From NCBI GenBank assembly GCA_023105745.1, contig JALGQZ010000018.1, positions 20,792,132-20,856,131 of the forward strand: a stretch of DNA of 64,000 nucleotides. Direction: 5' to 3'. The notes beneath the pieces are model-generated. The model saw nothing but the letters and a program-made list of their open reading frames with translations. It was not told the origin of the DNA and searched no databases. Below are positions 45,241 through 58,972 of this stretch, one piece after another. The position numbers were made by a program, and so were the translations under genes. Source of the stretch: Austropuccinia psidii. Its lineage: Eukaryota; Basidiomycota; Pucciniomycetes; Pucciniales; Sphaerophragmiaceae. The stretch's first letter is position 1. Each line of letters starts with the position of its first letter.

Positions 45241-47660
45241 TATACAGATAAGATTTCCCAAACCTATTCCTCTTAGAACCCATTGTAAAACCTATCCCAC
45301 AGCTCTTTACCCTTCTTAACAGGTTTTGAAGCCCATAAGCCCATGCCCAAAATCCCCTCTCCCTGGAAAAGATAAATTGAACCCCATACTACCCTACCCC
45401 AAAGACTTGTACTGAAAAGTACTCTTCATGATATTTCCTCCCCTCTTCCGACTGAAATCTACGCCACAAGGAATGGAAATATATAATTTTTATTCTTCAT
45501 CTTCCTTCAAAGCCCCACTTACTCAACAAAAGTCCATGATTATTGATAAGCATGAACTAGATGCATTTGAAGAGAGCCTAGATCCTCTTGACAAAACATA
45601 AAAAAGCGAAAAATTTCATTTATAAAAGAGGAAGAGCACCGGATATGTCAAGAATGGAGCCTTTTCAATAGGAATGTTAATTGTGACAATATTATTGAAT
45701 AAAGTAATGATGATGATTAAACAGTTTTCCTGATGAAATTCCAATTTAAGGAATTAAGAAAATTAATGAATTTTAAACAAGACAATAAATCAAATGAACA
45801 CACAAGAAAATGAAAAGAGAGTCAAGAGAGGATTGATAATTAGAGTTCTGAACAAAAATAAAAAAAGAAAACAAAAACAAGTGGAAAACCATAAAGAAAA
45901 AGTTTCCCAAAAAAGTCAAAATCCTCGATTGGTATCAACAAAATAGATGAGATCCACAAATTACGGTATCCCATTTCGATTAAATCTACCCACATTGATA
46001 GCTCAAAATAACCAGGATATCTGCATTCCGCAAGGATGAAACAATAATTTTAAAAGAAAATCAAATCTCAGGCTCAATTTATTTCAAATTAATGGAAACT
46101 GTGAAGCATGGAAATATTTAACGAATTCTGGAATCATGGCTTCAAAAATCCATACAAAACGGCCTCCTTATAACAGGTTATATTATAAGAAACAAATTTT
46201 TGCAGTTATCTAATGGGTGGCTTGATGCCTTCAAACAACATAATAAGATTAATAAGTACAAATGAAATGGTGAACTGGGATCAACAGAAACATTTCACTT
46301 TGCTTATGAAATGAATTTACTAGCTACACTTCTTTCACCATTCTGCACTTAAAGATATCTTCAGAATGGATGAAACAATATTATTTCATGCATTAGTTGT
46401 TTTTCTTTAGGTAAAATCTTTTTCTAAAAGATCCTCTTCAGAATTCCACCAAACAAAAGACTGGCACAGTCTTAGTCTCATGGAGTCAAAATGAACAAGA
46501 CCTGAATTATAGTTTCATTAACTTGAAATGAAACAGGTAGAAAGCATTTACCATCCCTATTTATTGGAAAATATGAGCGACCGAAATGTTTCAATTGCAA
46601 GTACCGTTTTCAATTAGGTTACTAATATTTTTCAATGCAAAGGCCTGGATAACCACACAGATATTCCAAAAGTGGATTGTTGGTTGGAATAGTGAACTCC
46701 ATGAGAAAAATTGGCAGTTTGTGCTTTATTGAACAACTTCAAGGGTGTTGAAGAGCCAGAAGAAGGATCTTCAAACATAAGAACTATTTTTTTTACCAAA
46801 CCTTACATCAAATTCTCAGCCTCTGGATTCAGGTATCATTCAAGAATACAAGGAAGAGTATTGTAAACAATTCATATCATTAGAAATCCAATACTACCAT
46901 AAATATATAGCTGTAAGCCAAATATATAAAATTGATCAGCTCAACACCATGTGCCTTTTCTATATCTCTTGGAATTTAATTACAAATACACAATTAACAA
47001 ATTCTGGGAGCATATTGAAATACTTTCCAAGATTATTTCCATCCCAAATTACTATTGATTAATATAATCTGAAGCCTCTCTGGAAGAAGAAACAAAATTT
47101 TTGGAAGATATTGGACCCATAAAAAACATATTTGGATGTTGATTTCTGAATTACTAAAAACCATAAATGAGGATGAGTATTTATTCAATTCAATTCTCAA
47201 ATCCAAGGAAATATTTAATGAAATACCTTACCAAAAGATCTTTTAGAAGCTGACTCAAGTGAGTCTGAACTTCAACTCACACTTCCTCCGCTTTCGGAAG
47301 TTAAAAAAGCCTTTACTACAATATTAAACTGACTGTCTAATTTTTCAACAAAAGGCTCTGATTATTTGAGGAATAATTCAGATTTTTCTGAAAGGGTTCC
47401 TGAATTAACTGAAATAAAAAATGAAACGTTCATCATTATTGACATATCTTCATTGGTCTTGAATTTCTGCTACTCTAGTAATATGAAATTAACAATGATA
47501 GTCTTGTAAAATTATTTTCCAATACTATTAAAATTAATTTTGTTAGAATTCTTTTCCTATTTCTTGTTATAATCTAAAAATCTACCTCATTTTAAATCTA
47601 TAGGTTTGAATATTCATTATGAAAGGAATCCTATCCAAACCTATGGCAACACCCTTCCAC
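45241..47660 (+). pseudogene. Heavily decayed retroelement-like coding region
   Basis: Less AT-rich than its flanks. Plus-strand frames change every 20-60 codons, with strings such as ETFHFAYEMNLLATLLSPFC (46288-46350) and PKCFNCKYRFQLGY (46575-46616), which could be a ruined Gag core and zinc knuckle. No catalytic motif survives. A Gag/retroelement origin is inference; boundaries are set by composition only. Confidence 0.3.
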
Positions 47661-48709
47661 CAAGGGGTATTGGCTTGGGTAAGCTTAACTGTAAGCTAAA
47701 AAACAACAAACAATAATAAAAATATATTATTTTCTATAAAATTCTAGCTATTGGTTTATTAAAACGTTTTGATTATATATACTTAAAATCTTGTGTTTTT
47801 GAAGAGAAGAAATATTATTCATTTAGAAAAAGAAAAAAACAAAAAATTCTTGTTTTTGTAAAAAAAAAAAAGAAAAAAAAAGAAGAAAAAGTTTTTTTTG
47901 TTCTAATTAAGATTTGTTAAAAACCGAGAATTAAATAATATATATAAAAAAGAAAAAACATTATTATTAATTTAAACAAAGAGAAAAACAGAAAGGAAAT
48001 AAATTAAAAAATATTAAAAAAAACTACATGTGTTATTCTCTTTTTTATTTTGGCTCTTAGAGGAGAACATATATAACTTTTTTTTTCTATTTTCAATTTA
48101 ATTTTTTTTGTGATAAATTTGAACTTTTCTGGTTTATTTTTCAAAAAATAAGAAAGAAATTGAAATGAAAATTGAATCAAATTCACATTTTGATTTTGAT
48201 TTTGAAGTGGAATTAAAAAAGTGGTTCTTTTTTTACGCTGTTTTTTTGCATAAAAAGTTTCAAATGCAAAAAAAGGTAGCTTTTTGAGCTTATTATTATC
48301 ATTATTTCTAATTCTCTCTTCTTTTGAATTGGAATTTAAATTTAATTAAGTTTAATTAATATTTATTTCAAAAAATTTCAAAATAAAGACTTTTTTCTTT
48401 TGATAATATTTTAACTCATTATAGACTGTTTTTGGCCCTTTACTTATTATTTAGTTTTTAAAGCAAGAATTCATAAAACGTTTTCCTGTTCAAAAAGCCA
48501 TGTTTTCTTTTGCTGTAAAAATTATAACAATTTAATTAATTAAAAAGAATATTTTTAAAAAAGGTTAATGGGAAAAATCATTTTTTTCAGTTTTTTTGAG
48601 CTTCTTTTTTTAAAAAATGTTTTCATAACTTTAATCCAAAAAAATAATTCATATTATTTGAAAGAAATACTTTTATTAATATTTAAATTTTATTTATTGA
48701 TTTATTTAT
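47661..48709. other. AT-rich spacer, no gene
   Basis: Long A/T homopolymers (47855-47890, 48000-48090). GGGTATTGG at 47665 recalls the MULE terminus but lies too far from the decayed MULE coding region, and nothing after it matches. Confidence 0.5.
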
Positions 48710-49239
48710 GGAATTGGAAAACTCACATAAGTACATGATAAAAAAATATAAGAAATGCATTGAAACCCTTTTCAAAAAGAAAACTTTATTGAGAAAAAAC
48801 CTTTCAAAATCACCACCAAACATTTCTTTTCCCAAAAAACCCCCGACCAATTTTTTTCCAATTATTTTTTCACATCCACCCCTCCCAAAAAGGAAAATTC
48901 TCAACAAAAAACAAATATTCCAAAATATTTCCTCCCCACCAAGCTTTAATTTTTCAAAAAAAGCCCTTCAAAAAATGATTTTTTCTTTCCTATTTCCCCC
49001 CAAAAACAGCCTTCCTCCCACAGCTTCCCCCCTTTTTTATTTAACCAATAACCCAAATTATGCTTTTTTACCTTTCCTTATTCAAGCACCACAAAGCATT
49101 CAACTATTTAATAATACTTTTTGTAGCATTTTTCCCAGGTTCTAATCTTTCAAGAATCTCTTTCCCCTTTCAATGAGCCCCAATTTCCCCCTTTTTCCTT
49201 TTTTTAAATTACTTCAAGTATTTCCCTAAGAAATTCTCC

Positions 49240-52080
49240 AATCCCTGAGTGAAGGTGAATCTCTGACTAGTGAGCTTGCTGTAAGAAATTTTGTTAGTGT
49301 TTCCTGGGAAGAGGAGTAGTCTGTGTCCATCTTAAGGTCCAATATTACCCAAAATCAAATTAAAATGGGTTCTAATTTTTCTGGGAGCCCAAATTTTAAC
49401 AAAAATGCATCCAAAAAAGTCACTACAAGAAAGCTAGACTTTCCTTTTAAATTTGGTTTAAGAAAATATTCTAACAGCTTTAATTGAACTCTTAAAGTCA
49501 AAAGTCCTGAACAAATTCATGATGCCTCTTAAACTATCATGAAACATCCTTATTTCAGAAAATTAAATGAGAAAGAGACATCCCACATGTCTCAGATTTC
49601 TAAGAAACTTTTCATTCCAAGGAAAATTCAGGCCAAATTATGAAGCCAGAGGGAGACAAACAGAGGTTCGATTCTCTAAGATATTTGCAAAAAAGTAAAG
49701 AAAATCAAGAAGGGCATACTTCTAGGCAGAGATCTCATTGATATTCTTATTTACACTATCAAACAAGAAAACTTTGGGTGATCCTCTGAAAGGGATACAG
49801 AGGGACACATCAAATGATTGTTTTTCAGCCACCCACTTGCTATGAAGCCCCTTCAAGTCTCTTCTCATGTGATCATAATGGATTGTACCTATATAAAAAA
49901 CAAGTACAGAATTCCACCTTTCTAGATTTTGGGATTCAGCTCCACCACAAAGACCTTTTCTGGGAATTTTTGTTTGATGAAATATTAAACTAAAATCACC
50001 TATAATTGGGAATTGAATCAATATATACAAAACATTTTCAGAAATACAAGTATTTTACCTCCTCTGTTTATTGTTATTGATAGGTATTTTTCCTTAAAAA
50101 ATTCTCTTCAAAAACTCTTCTCAGACACAAAAGTCATACTATGAATTTGGAAAATCAATAGAGATTTATCTACTCATTGAAGAAATAGGATTGCTGAAAT
50201 GACTTATTTAAAGCTTCTTTGGCCTTTGTAATAAAGCAACTTACTTTGAATTTAGACTTTTATTTCAATTAATTTAGCTATTAATGTATTTGGGATCTAT
50301 TTCTCCAGTTATTTATTGATAAAATGAAAAATGGAAGACACTTCAAAATAAAATTTAAAATCCTTAATTAGTGCAATATATGGAGAAAAACATTTATTAC
50401 TATAAGGGAGTCCTCCATTACATTCTGAACCAATAGGAATTTTCACCAAGTAGTCGGTTCCACCTCAAGAGCTGAAGGTACCCATTCAATGGTTAAAACT
50501 CAGATCCAAAAGTCAACTGGTACTTTCCTGGAGGTTTTTAGAGGCTATAAAATGGATTTCAAGAAACAATCTATCAAAATAATCAACAGAGTATACAAAT
50601 AAGTGATTGTGAATTTTAAGAATTCCCATCCTCACATCTGTGCTCTTAATGGCCGGGTGTCTCATTGCTCCCTTCAGATGGCCTTTTAATATTTAATAAC
50701 AAAATTTCCCTCCAATGAAAATTACACAAATAAATATAGTACCTTCTATAGAATACCTTTCAAGCACAAACCAAAACATAAATTTCCCAAGCTCTAAAAT
50801 TCTCCATCTACATTGGAATTTCAACTTACCTTCAAAGATTTTTCATAATCAATTTGGTAGCTCCTTTGTGACATTCAATAATTAAATTTGAAAAATTGTT
50901 CTAAAGATAGCTATCAAGGAGATGACCAAAGTTTTTAGAAAATAATATTTTAATATATTGAGGAATAACTTTTCAAAAGGTGAATGGTAGAAGTCACTCC
51001 AATCTCTTAACATTTATAATACTTCTTAAATTTCAAGGTAAAATTGGATCAAAGACCCAAGAATAAAAAAGACAAATAATGTTTTGAAGACCCACTTGAA
51101 TCCAAAAATACCTATGTAAGACCTCAAGGTGCAAAAAATAAAAATAAAAAAGATCCCTCAAGAGCTTAATAATTGGAATTCAATTGAAGAGAAGAGGAAG
51201 AATTCCATATAAAGTCATCAGCAAAACAGACTCAAGATCACAGTCAATTTCTCCCCAAAAAACTATGGAAGTTGATTCATCTCAAGAATCTGAAGATTCT
51301 GAGGCCTTATTATCCAAATCAATCACTTTATCAGATTCAAAAACCTCAGAATCTTATTTTAATTAATACAGAGAATAAGGAGTAACCCTCAGAAGGTCCA
51401 GTAGATCCTCAGCAATAAACTAGCACAAGCCTGAAAAAATTTGAAGATTAATGATGTAATTTCTTCAACCTGTGGTAATTTTAAACCAAATCATCACCTA
51501 AGTGATGAATTATTCATGCCTTTTTAAGTCTTTAAACTCACTTTAATGTAAGAATCTTTTGGCTATTTCAAGAATTATTGAATTTTTCAACCATTGCTCT
51601 TACTTACCTGACTCAGAAGACTTGCCAAAATTCATTTTGAAATACAATTCCAAACCAAAAAAATTCCAGGTTTATGGAAACTGTGGATATATATCAGTAT
51701 CTGATTACATTTACAGGACACCATATTAATGGGCTGATCTCAGGAATGACTTTTCTTAAGAATTTAAAAAAAAGAACAAAATTTATGAAGCCATTAATAT
51801 CTTAGTTCCCTCAGTAAGCTCCTAGTTGTAGAGAATTGAGTCATATCAAGATGTTGGCCAGGCTCCAAAGATTGATTAGATGTCTATTCCTGATATGGGG
51901 GATCCAATTGCAAATAATTATGAAAGACCTTTGTTTCATTCCACCATACAATAATGTCTCCTTTTTCCCTTATTTCTTTCCTCCAATTTACAATACACCC
52001 ATTTTTGTGTTTGGGCTAGATTCTCTCAGTTTTTTCCCTTGGATATCATCATTTCTTAAAACTTTCCTGTCCCTGTGAAC
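49240..52080 (+). pseudogene. Decayed MULE transposase-OTU gene
   Basis: Plus-strand frames with many stops follow the protein of the intact copy. They include a VIIMDCTY-like DDE region near 49870, an IVIDR region near 50070, SRAEGTHSMV near 50470, the AT-hook KRRGRIP near 51190, and SSQESEDSE near 51265. The OTU active site is worn (GNCGYISVSDYIY near 51670, preceding Asp changed to Tyr), and the zinc-knuckle cysteines near 51470 are mostly lost. A comparison copy only. Confidence 0.7.
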
Positions 52081-52084
52081 CTTT

Positions 52085-53885
52085 GGTAGATGACCACATA
52101 TCCAAAAAGGTCACAAAGCAACATTATAAATATTATTTTAATAAGACAAATTAAAATTATAATCTTAAAATAAGTAAAAATGCCATAAGAAGTCATGAAT
52201 TGTTGATTATCTAATAAACCAATTAATGAATATGTGAAATACCTTACACTATTTAATTTCCCATCAAAAACTACATATATGAGATCTTTATTTCATATCT
52301 TTAAAATCAATACTATCAATACTTACTAAGATAATATGGATATATGCACTTTTATGAGCAGTACATATATTCATGGCTCTTAGCTCATATCTTTTGAGTT
52401 ACAAAATATACAATGTTTATTCAAAAATTTATGTACTACAAAATATCTGTAATACAAAATATATAAGCTCTGTTTATCTAGCTATAAACAAGGTTAAAGC
52501 TTATGAGATATTGGAAAAAATACCGATAGCTGTTGACCACTTTAAATTAAAAGTGGTCCAAACTTGAGTCAAAGTTCATATTGAGATTCTACTAGCTCAT
52601 ACATGAATATTTACCAAATTTTCATCATTATATTCAAGTTATAACCCAAGAAAACATGTTTTGAAGGCTAAAATGGTAAATCTTCACAGAAAAGTAGAAT
52701 TACAAGAAAAATCATCAAAAACAGAGTTGCAATGATTTTATAGAATCCTCTTGGGAGCTTAGTGAGCAAAGGTCAAGCTATTAGAGGTCATGTTCTGAAT
52801 TCTTTCATCATAAATAAATATAACGTTATTCAGGATCAAAGTTTAGTCTTAGAAATGATCATTTATGATTATTAACTCTAATCTTATTTTAAGTTTTCCA
52901 GTTAAATAAGAGATGAAGCTGATTGATATTATTATTTTATGATTAAAACTACTATAATTTACTAAAATGAATCATCTTCCAAGCTTATGATAGAGTTGTA
53001 TTGATAACTCTAAAAAATGGCACAATAATGAGATAAAAAGGTTCTACAATTATGTAATAATTACCAACGCTTAAATTACCAATCAATTCCCGTGGATACC
53101 ATCATTACATGTCTAATATAAGGTATCTGGTCACTATAAGTAAGTATATTAACTATAAAAGGGCCTCTTCTTCCTCTGTTTCCCCCTCAGATGCATCAAA
53201 AACACTAATACATTAGAATAAAAGGTAATCTCTCTATTCTTTATATATAAGACTATTATATTCTTAAAGACCAAAGATTCAATTTTTAGTAATAACCAGC
53301 TTTTTATTCATTAATCCAATATTTTATTTTTTTGTTGAATTATCTTAAATATCTCTAAGTCCATGTAAAAATAGTCAAATTTGCAATTATCTCTATTTTT
53401 TATTGTAAATACAATTTAAATAAGTTTTATATATTTTATTAGGCTTGAAATGAATCAAAATTATTATCTTAAGTGTCAAAAGTCAGTTATTTTCTCTTAT
53501 CATATTATTTTTTTCTCTTTATTATTATCTTTAATGATTCCTTTATTTATATAAATAGTACTTGTATTAATATATAACCTTAATATTAGTAATATTACTG
53601 TTATGAATTGTTTTTTATTATTAAATAACAGCTTCTGACACATTATTTATTTGTTTGTAAAAATAATAAATTGCTATGAATATATTATTTATTAGATATT
53701 AGTATATTTATCTTGAAAATTCTTCTTATGGTATAGTTTATATTATTTTATTTATTCAAATGGTATAAATATTTTTACTCCATAATTATAATGATTATTT
53801 ATTATAATTACTTTTTTATTCATCTAAATTAGGAAATTCAGAGTACAATAAGTAAAATATTAGTAATTTTTACTTATTTTATCAT
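52085..53885. repeat. Unidentified insertion in the decayed MULE (possible solo LTR)
   Basis: Sequence with no counterpart in the intact MULE. It contains a TATA-like CTATAAAAGGGCC at 53153-53165 followed by a pyrimidine-rich initiator-like stretch, and no coding capacity. Size, position and this promoter-like motif fit a solo LTR, but I could not define termini or a target duplication. Confidence 0.35.
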
Positions 53886-54561
53886 AGTCAAACAATGCAG
53901 TCCCCCATTACTGTTAAATGGGAATTACCTGCTCAATCACAATCCTTGGTGTGGTAATTAAACCTCAACAATCACATATTTTTATAGTGGTACAAACTTC
54001 CTCCTTCTTTTCATATGACCCCCACTTCTTCAGAGGTAGATTCAGATTGAAATTACTTATTTTATTTGTGCATATTCAAGGTATCCCCCTTCACAGCATT
54101 ATATATTTTTTGAATCCCCCTCAGTCAGCATTTTCATCAAAAAATATTTATTTTTTTAGCTCACATACAGTCATATTCCAAACATGCAAAAAATCTCTTT
54201 GAAAAAATTCCTTTTTGGGTATGCAATTATACTCCCAAAAAAATTCAGATATATGGGCTTCTGTTTCATGTTTCTCAATATTTACCCATCCTTCTTAAAA
54301 GGGAGAGCCAGGAATATTAACAAGTGGGAACTTGACAATTAATACATGGGTTGATTTGGCCAATTCAGAGAAATTCCACAAAAAACAATTTGAAAAAATT
54401 TGAGCTCTTACCATCCCACCAATGAACTAATATTACCCAAAAAAACAAAGATACCTCAAGTATTTGCCTGAGGTATTTATTTTCAAAGAAGGGGCCCCTT
54501 AAATGCTTTGGCCATCAATTGGTAAATACACATAAGGGCTTATGTGTTTTTATTAATATCT

Positions 54562-55725
54562 TACATGGATTTTCCACAACCCTTCATTGAATGCAGTCAA
54601 ATATTGATAAATATAGAAATATATTTTTATTGAGGATAAAAAAGTAATTAAACTGAAAATAGTAACATTTATTCAAATAAATTTTTTGAAATTTATTCTT
54701 ATTTTTTCAATGTAAAAAAACAGGATAATTAAGTCATTTTTAATTGTAGAGAATTCTACCAATATTCAAATATGTTATTAATAGACTTATTTAGAATTAA
54801 TTTTGATCAAGGATAATTTTTCAAAAGAAATTTGAGAGTTCTCACCAAGTATATTTAAAGATTGTTGAAAAAAGTTGAATAATCATTTATGAAAAATATT
54901 CTCTGAATAAGAACTATCTCAATTAAGTCTTATTAAATAATAATAAAAATTGAGTTCTTCCTGAGGACTTATTATTAGTTGAGTAAAATTTCAAGATATA
55001 GGAAAAAGTTGCTTGAAGAATTTTCACAAATATCTTGTTGAGGCTGTCAGTTGTATTTGAGTATTTTCAAGTCAGTTTAAACCTAGGTTTGAACTTGATA
55101 AAAAGCCATAAAGTGCAGATTTTCTTCATAGTGATTTGATTTCATGAAAGAGATTAAAGATATGCTAAGAAAAATTATATTATCATACTTCCGAATAGAT
55201 AAGTCAGAAAAACCTCTTATGATACTCAGAAAGCTACAAACAGCACGAGATTTTTTTTTTTTGATGTTATGTTTTATGGAGTTTTCAAATAAACATATGG
55301 ATTTCATATTAAAGAGGATAAAAAAAGGTAATTGAAAGTCAATTCTATGTTAGAAAATTAAAGAATAAAAACCTTGATTAAAAATTACAATAAATTCAAA
55401 CTTCTGTATTAATTACCAATAGAAAAACCATACAGAAAAATACTATTGGAGTATATAGCTTGAAAAGAGGTGTACATTTCTTTCTCAAAATCACAAATCT
55501 GAAAACCAAATAGATATCTGAGCCAGTAAGCTTCAAAAGGTGAGGGTGATTATTTCAACAATTCACTTAATCAGTTATTTAATTTCCTTAAATCTATAGT
55601 GTTAAATCATTTTATAATTAAATATCGTTAATTTGTATAGAGAACAAAATACAACTATTTCATAATAAAAAAATTTATTTATTCATTTTTAATATACTTT
55701 CTATTGAAAATATTTTGAATTATTA
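54562..55725. other. AT-rich sequence without recognisable gene
   Basis: Host sequence between two MULE-derived elements. Open stretches at 55083-55335 on both strands lack motifs. Confidence 0.5.
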
Positions 55726-55733
55726 TTTGTTTA

Positions 55734-57217
55734 GGGTATTGGTAAAAACACGTAATTTTATGGTAAAAACACGTAAGGGATGGTTTTTAAATGAAATATG
55801 GCTATTTATGGCATGTATGATGCCATTAATGCCATTTGTGCCATTAAAAATTCCATTTATGGCATTAACAGTGCCATTAATGGAATTATAAATGAAATAT
55901 TTCTGATGCCATTAATGCCATAAATGGCATTAACAGTGCCATAAATGGCATTAACAGTGCCATTAATGGCATTAACAGTGCCATAAATGGTATTAAAAAT
56001 GCCATAACAAATGGCATTAACAGTGCCATAAATGGAATTAACAGTGTCATTAATGGCATTAAAAATGCCATAACAAATGGCATTAACAGTGCCATAAATG
56101 GCATTAACAGTCCCATTAATGGTATTAACAGTGCCATTAATGGCATTATCAATGAAATATTTTTGATGCCATTAATGCCATTTATGGCATCAACAATGCC
56201 ATTTGTGGCATCAAAAATGCAACATTTCTGATGCCATTAATGCCATAAATGGCATTAATAATGCCACATTAACAATGCCCTTAATGGCATTACTAATACC
56301 ATGAATGGCATTATCAATGCAATAAATGACATAATGCCATTTATGTAACACCATAAATGGCATTGTTAATTCCATTTATGTAATGCCACAAATGGAATTT
56401 TTGATTCCATAAATGGCATTTTTGATGCCATTTATGTTATAGTTAAGGCCATTAATTCCATTTTTAAGGCCAATGTTAAGGCCATTAATGCCATTTTTAA
56501 GGCCATTTATGGCATTTTTAAATGCATAAATGGCATTGTCAAGGCCATTAAATTCAATTTATGGCATTGCTGTAATGCTATTTATGCCAATTTTCTGGCC
56601 ATAAATGGCATCTGTATGTCATTCTTGATGCCATTTATGGCATTATTATGTCATTAGTGATGCCATTTATGGCACTTTTGATGTGATAAATGGCACTGTT
56701 AATGCCAAAAATCAATTTTAACTTCCACTCATCATAAATTAAATTTTGAATTCAATTTATGTCATAAATGGCATTTTCAATTCAACTACAAACATGAACA
56801 AAAAAACATAAAAAAACATGGACTTTTTGGGCCTACAAATGTTCTTGCAAAAAAAATACCAAAATGTTGGGCTTCTGGTTTATTATTCTCAACATTCTCA
56901 CCTTTATTTTAAAAAAAAATTATTGAAATTCATAAGTGGGAACATTTTTAATGAATTTTTTCAAAAAAATGGGCCATTTTACCAAATTGCCCAAAATAGA
57001 AAAATTGGGCAAAAAAAAAAATTGAAAAAATTTGGGGACCTTCACATCCCATTTCGGAAAAAATATTGCAAAAAAAAATTCTAAAAATTCTCAAAAATGA
57101 GCCTGAGGAATTTTTATAAAAAAATTAGGTTACTTACGTGTTTTTACCATAAAATTACGTGTTTTGGCCATAATTTGGTAAAAACACGTAAGGGCTTATG
57201 TGTGTTTACCAACACCC
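55734..57217. mobile_element. Short non-autonomous MULE with satellite core
   Basis: Ends GGGTATTGGTAAAAACACG (left) and TGTTTACCAACACCC (right) match the termini of the MULE at 58973-63360. The flanks TTTGTTTA (55726-55733) and TTTGTTGA (57218-57225) form an 8-bp target duplication with one mismatch. 56818-57110 is collinear with the non-coding 3' end of that MULE. The rest, about 55797-56710, is a palindromic minisatellite. It encodes no protein, so transposase from a full MULE would be needed in trans. Confidence 0.88.
55797..56710. repeat. Minisatellite of self-complementary GCCAT/ATGGC units
   Basis: Dozens of GCCAT and ATGGC blocks alternate. From 55917 to about 56147 they form roughly eleven 21-bp units, each GCCAT(A/T)AATGGC followed by ATTAACAGT or a variant. 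Two units are lengthened to GCCATAACAAATGGC within a repeated higher-order segment. TGCCATTAATGGCA is itself a perfect 14-bp palindrome, so each unit can form a hairpin. Flanking parts (55797-55916 and 56148-56710) are more diverged and include longer spacers. Confidence 0.9.
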
Positions 57218-57225
57218 TTTGTTGA

Positions 57226-58354
57226 TAATCTAATTATAGGAATAACTAGAATAAATTTTTTAAAATCAATCAATTTTGATATAATTTTTTATGATAAAAA
57301 ATATATTCCATTTTTATCTTTGTTTTTTGTCTTAATTTTGAAAAAGTGAGTATGAGGAAAATAATGAAAATAAAGAAATAATAATTATGACAATTGAAAG
57401 ATGAAATGAAGAAGTCTCTTTTTTCAATTTTTCTTAAACCAAAATGATTCAAATACTGGATTTTAATAAACAAAAATCAATAAATTGAGATCTGGTTTTT
57501 GAGAAGTTATGGTATTTCTACTTGAGTATTCTGTTTTAATTTCTTAATTTGTTTCAAAAAGGAACTCTTGAGATTACTGTATAAATTTATTTTTTCCTTT
57601 TTCAAGGAATCTAAAAAAAATAATTGTATAAAGCTATAAATATCAAAGGTAGATACACATTGGCGTTACAGAATTGTTAAAAGGGCTATATGTAAGCTTT
57701 TTTTGATCCAATATAAGTCTAAACTATTCAGTGAATGTTTCATAATAGAGATTTTATTACTATTTTCAATAAGAATTTTGAATCTATAATCCTATGGAGC
57801 TTATTATTACTACGAAAATCAAAAACTAAATCCTTTTGAAGCAAAAGAAATGTTTAGAAAAGAAATTATTTCCTGGAGGATAAAGTAAGATAAGAAAAAG
57901 ATAAAAGTGATTATGTCTTTATGATGATTATTATGATAATAAAAGAGGAAAACAAATACTTTTTCCAAATAAATGACTCTAAAATGTATATATAAATTAT
58001 TTTTCTGTAAATACATACAGAAAGAATTGACAATACTTTCATTATTTAATAATTAGCATATATAAATATTTTATTATATTTTAGTTCTCTCTTATATTAT
58101 TGAGAAGATATTATTCATTGTATTGAATAAAAAAATTGATTGGATTTCAATTTTTATAATCCTTGAGAATTAAAGAGAGGAGTGAAATATATATATATGG
58201 TTCTTCTTTGGATGGAGTGATTGAAAGAATGATTTATAACAATTAAGTTTATTTGACTTTTAATTTTGGTTTTTTTTAGAAAGAATTTGTAATGAAATTT
58301 CATATGAATACTTTTTATGGTAAAAGCTCATTAGAAGGGGGTTGTAAGGTTTTT
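57226..58354. other. AT-rich sequence without recognisable gene
   Basis: Homopolymer-rich. Open stretches at 57270-57473 and 57819-58016 have random composition. It flanks repeat R2; whether it belongs to the same older element is not visible. Confidence 0.5.
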
Positions 58355-58972
58355 CTATGAAACTCTTGATAATAGTACCAATATCAAGAGTACTATGACT
58401 TTCCTCAGTAGAAAAATATAATAGAATGAAATATTATAACCACAAAATTAAATATAATTATTAAAAATAATTATATAGAAAAAGATATATTTAATTATTA
58501 TTTATAAAATAATAGTAATAAAATATAATAATTATAATAAATTATATTTATTCTATTATTGTTATAGTCACTGACAATTATAACAATAATAAGTGTAAAG
58601 CTCTTAATGATACAATTACACATGGAAAATATAAATATTTAACCACTTATAAGTAATATATAAATATTATTTATAAAAGAATTATAACATACACTGTGCA
58701 GAAATAATTCTTATAGAAAAATTCTATATGAAAAAACTAATAATAGATAAAAAAGATATAGAATTTCAAAGAAAACTTACTTATAATATTTATTTAATAC
58801 AACAAGTCAAACAACAACATTTATTATATTAAATAATAATTATAAGTTGAAAACATTCCAAAAATCAATATATTTAAAGATAAAACAACTTTTTATGATA
58901 AAAAAATATGATTAAAGAGTTTTTGAGAGGAATTGGTGGATTTTAAAAGATATTTTAAAGACAATAATTTTA
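58355..58972 (-). repeat. Repeat R2, left part (inverted paralogue of R1)
   Basis: Reverse complement of about 16020-16638, with indels. Shared landmarks include GTCAGTGACTATAACAA and TTTTCATAGA. It is cut at 58972 by the MULE; the other half is 63361-64000. The target duplication copy TAATTTTA is 58965-58972. Confidence 0.8.

Larger units (their letters stand above)
48710..54561 (+). mobile_element. Decayed MULE (relative of 58973-63360), with an insertion
   Basis: Collinear, in the opposite orientation, with the MULE at 58973-63360. 48710-48960 resembles its pyrimidine-rich 5' region and 49240-50820 the transposase. 51184-51366 is the AT-hook region (KRRGRIPYK), about 51590-52080 the OTU domain, and 53890-54561 the 3' untranslated end. 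The last ends in a worn subterminal repeat (GGTAAATACACATAAGGGC). A 1.8-kb block at about 52085-53885 is absent from the other copy. The left end is set only by similarity fading; no target duplication was found. Confidence 0.75.

Noticed and set aside
47665..47690. GGGTATTGGCTTGGGTAAGC as left terminus of the decayed MULE
   Set aside because: About 1.6 kb from the decayed coding start, against 0.64 kb in the intact element, with no collinear sequence after it.
55886..56152. 88-aa minus-strand frame of repeated Leu/Met/Pro/Phe-rich heptads, looking like a membrane peptide
   Set aside because: The 21-bp repeat unit is seven codons, so any stop-free frame gives a periodic peptide. It lies wholly inside the minisatellite and has no other gene signal.
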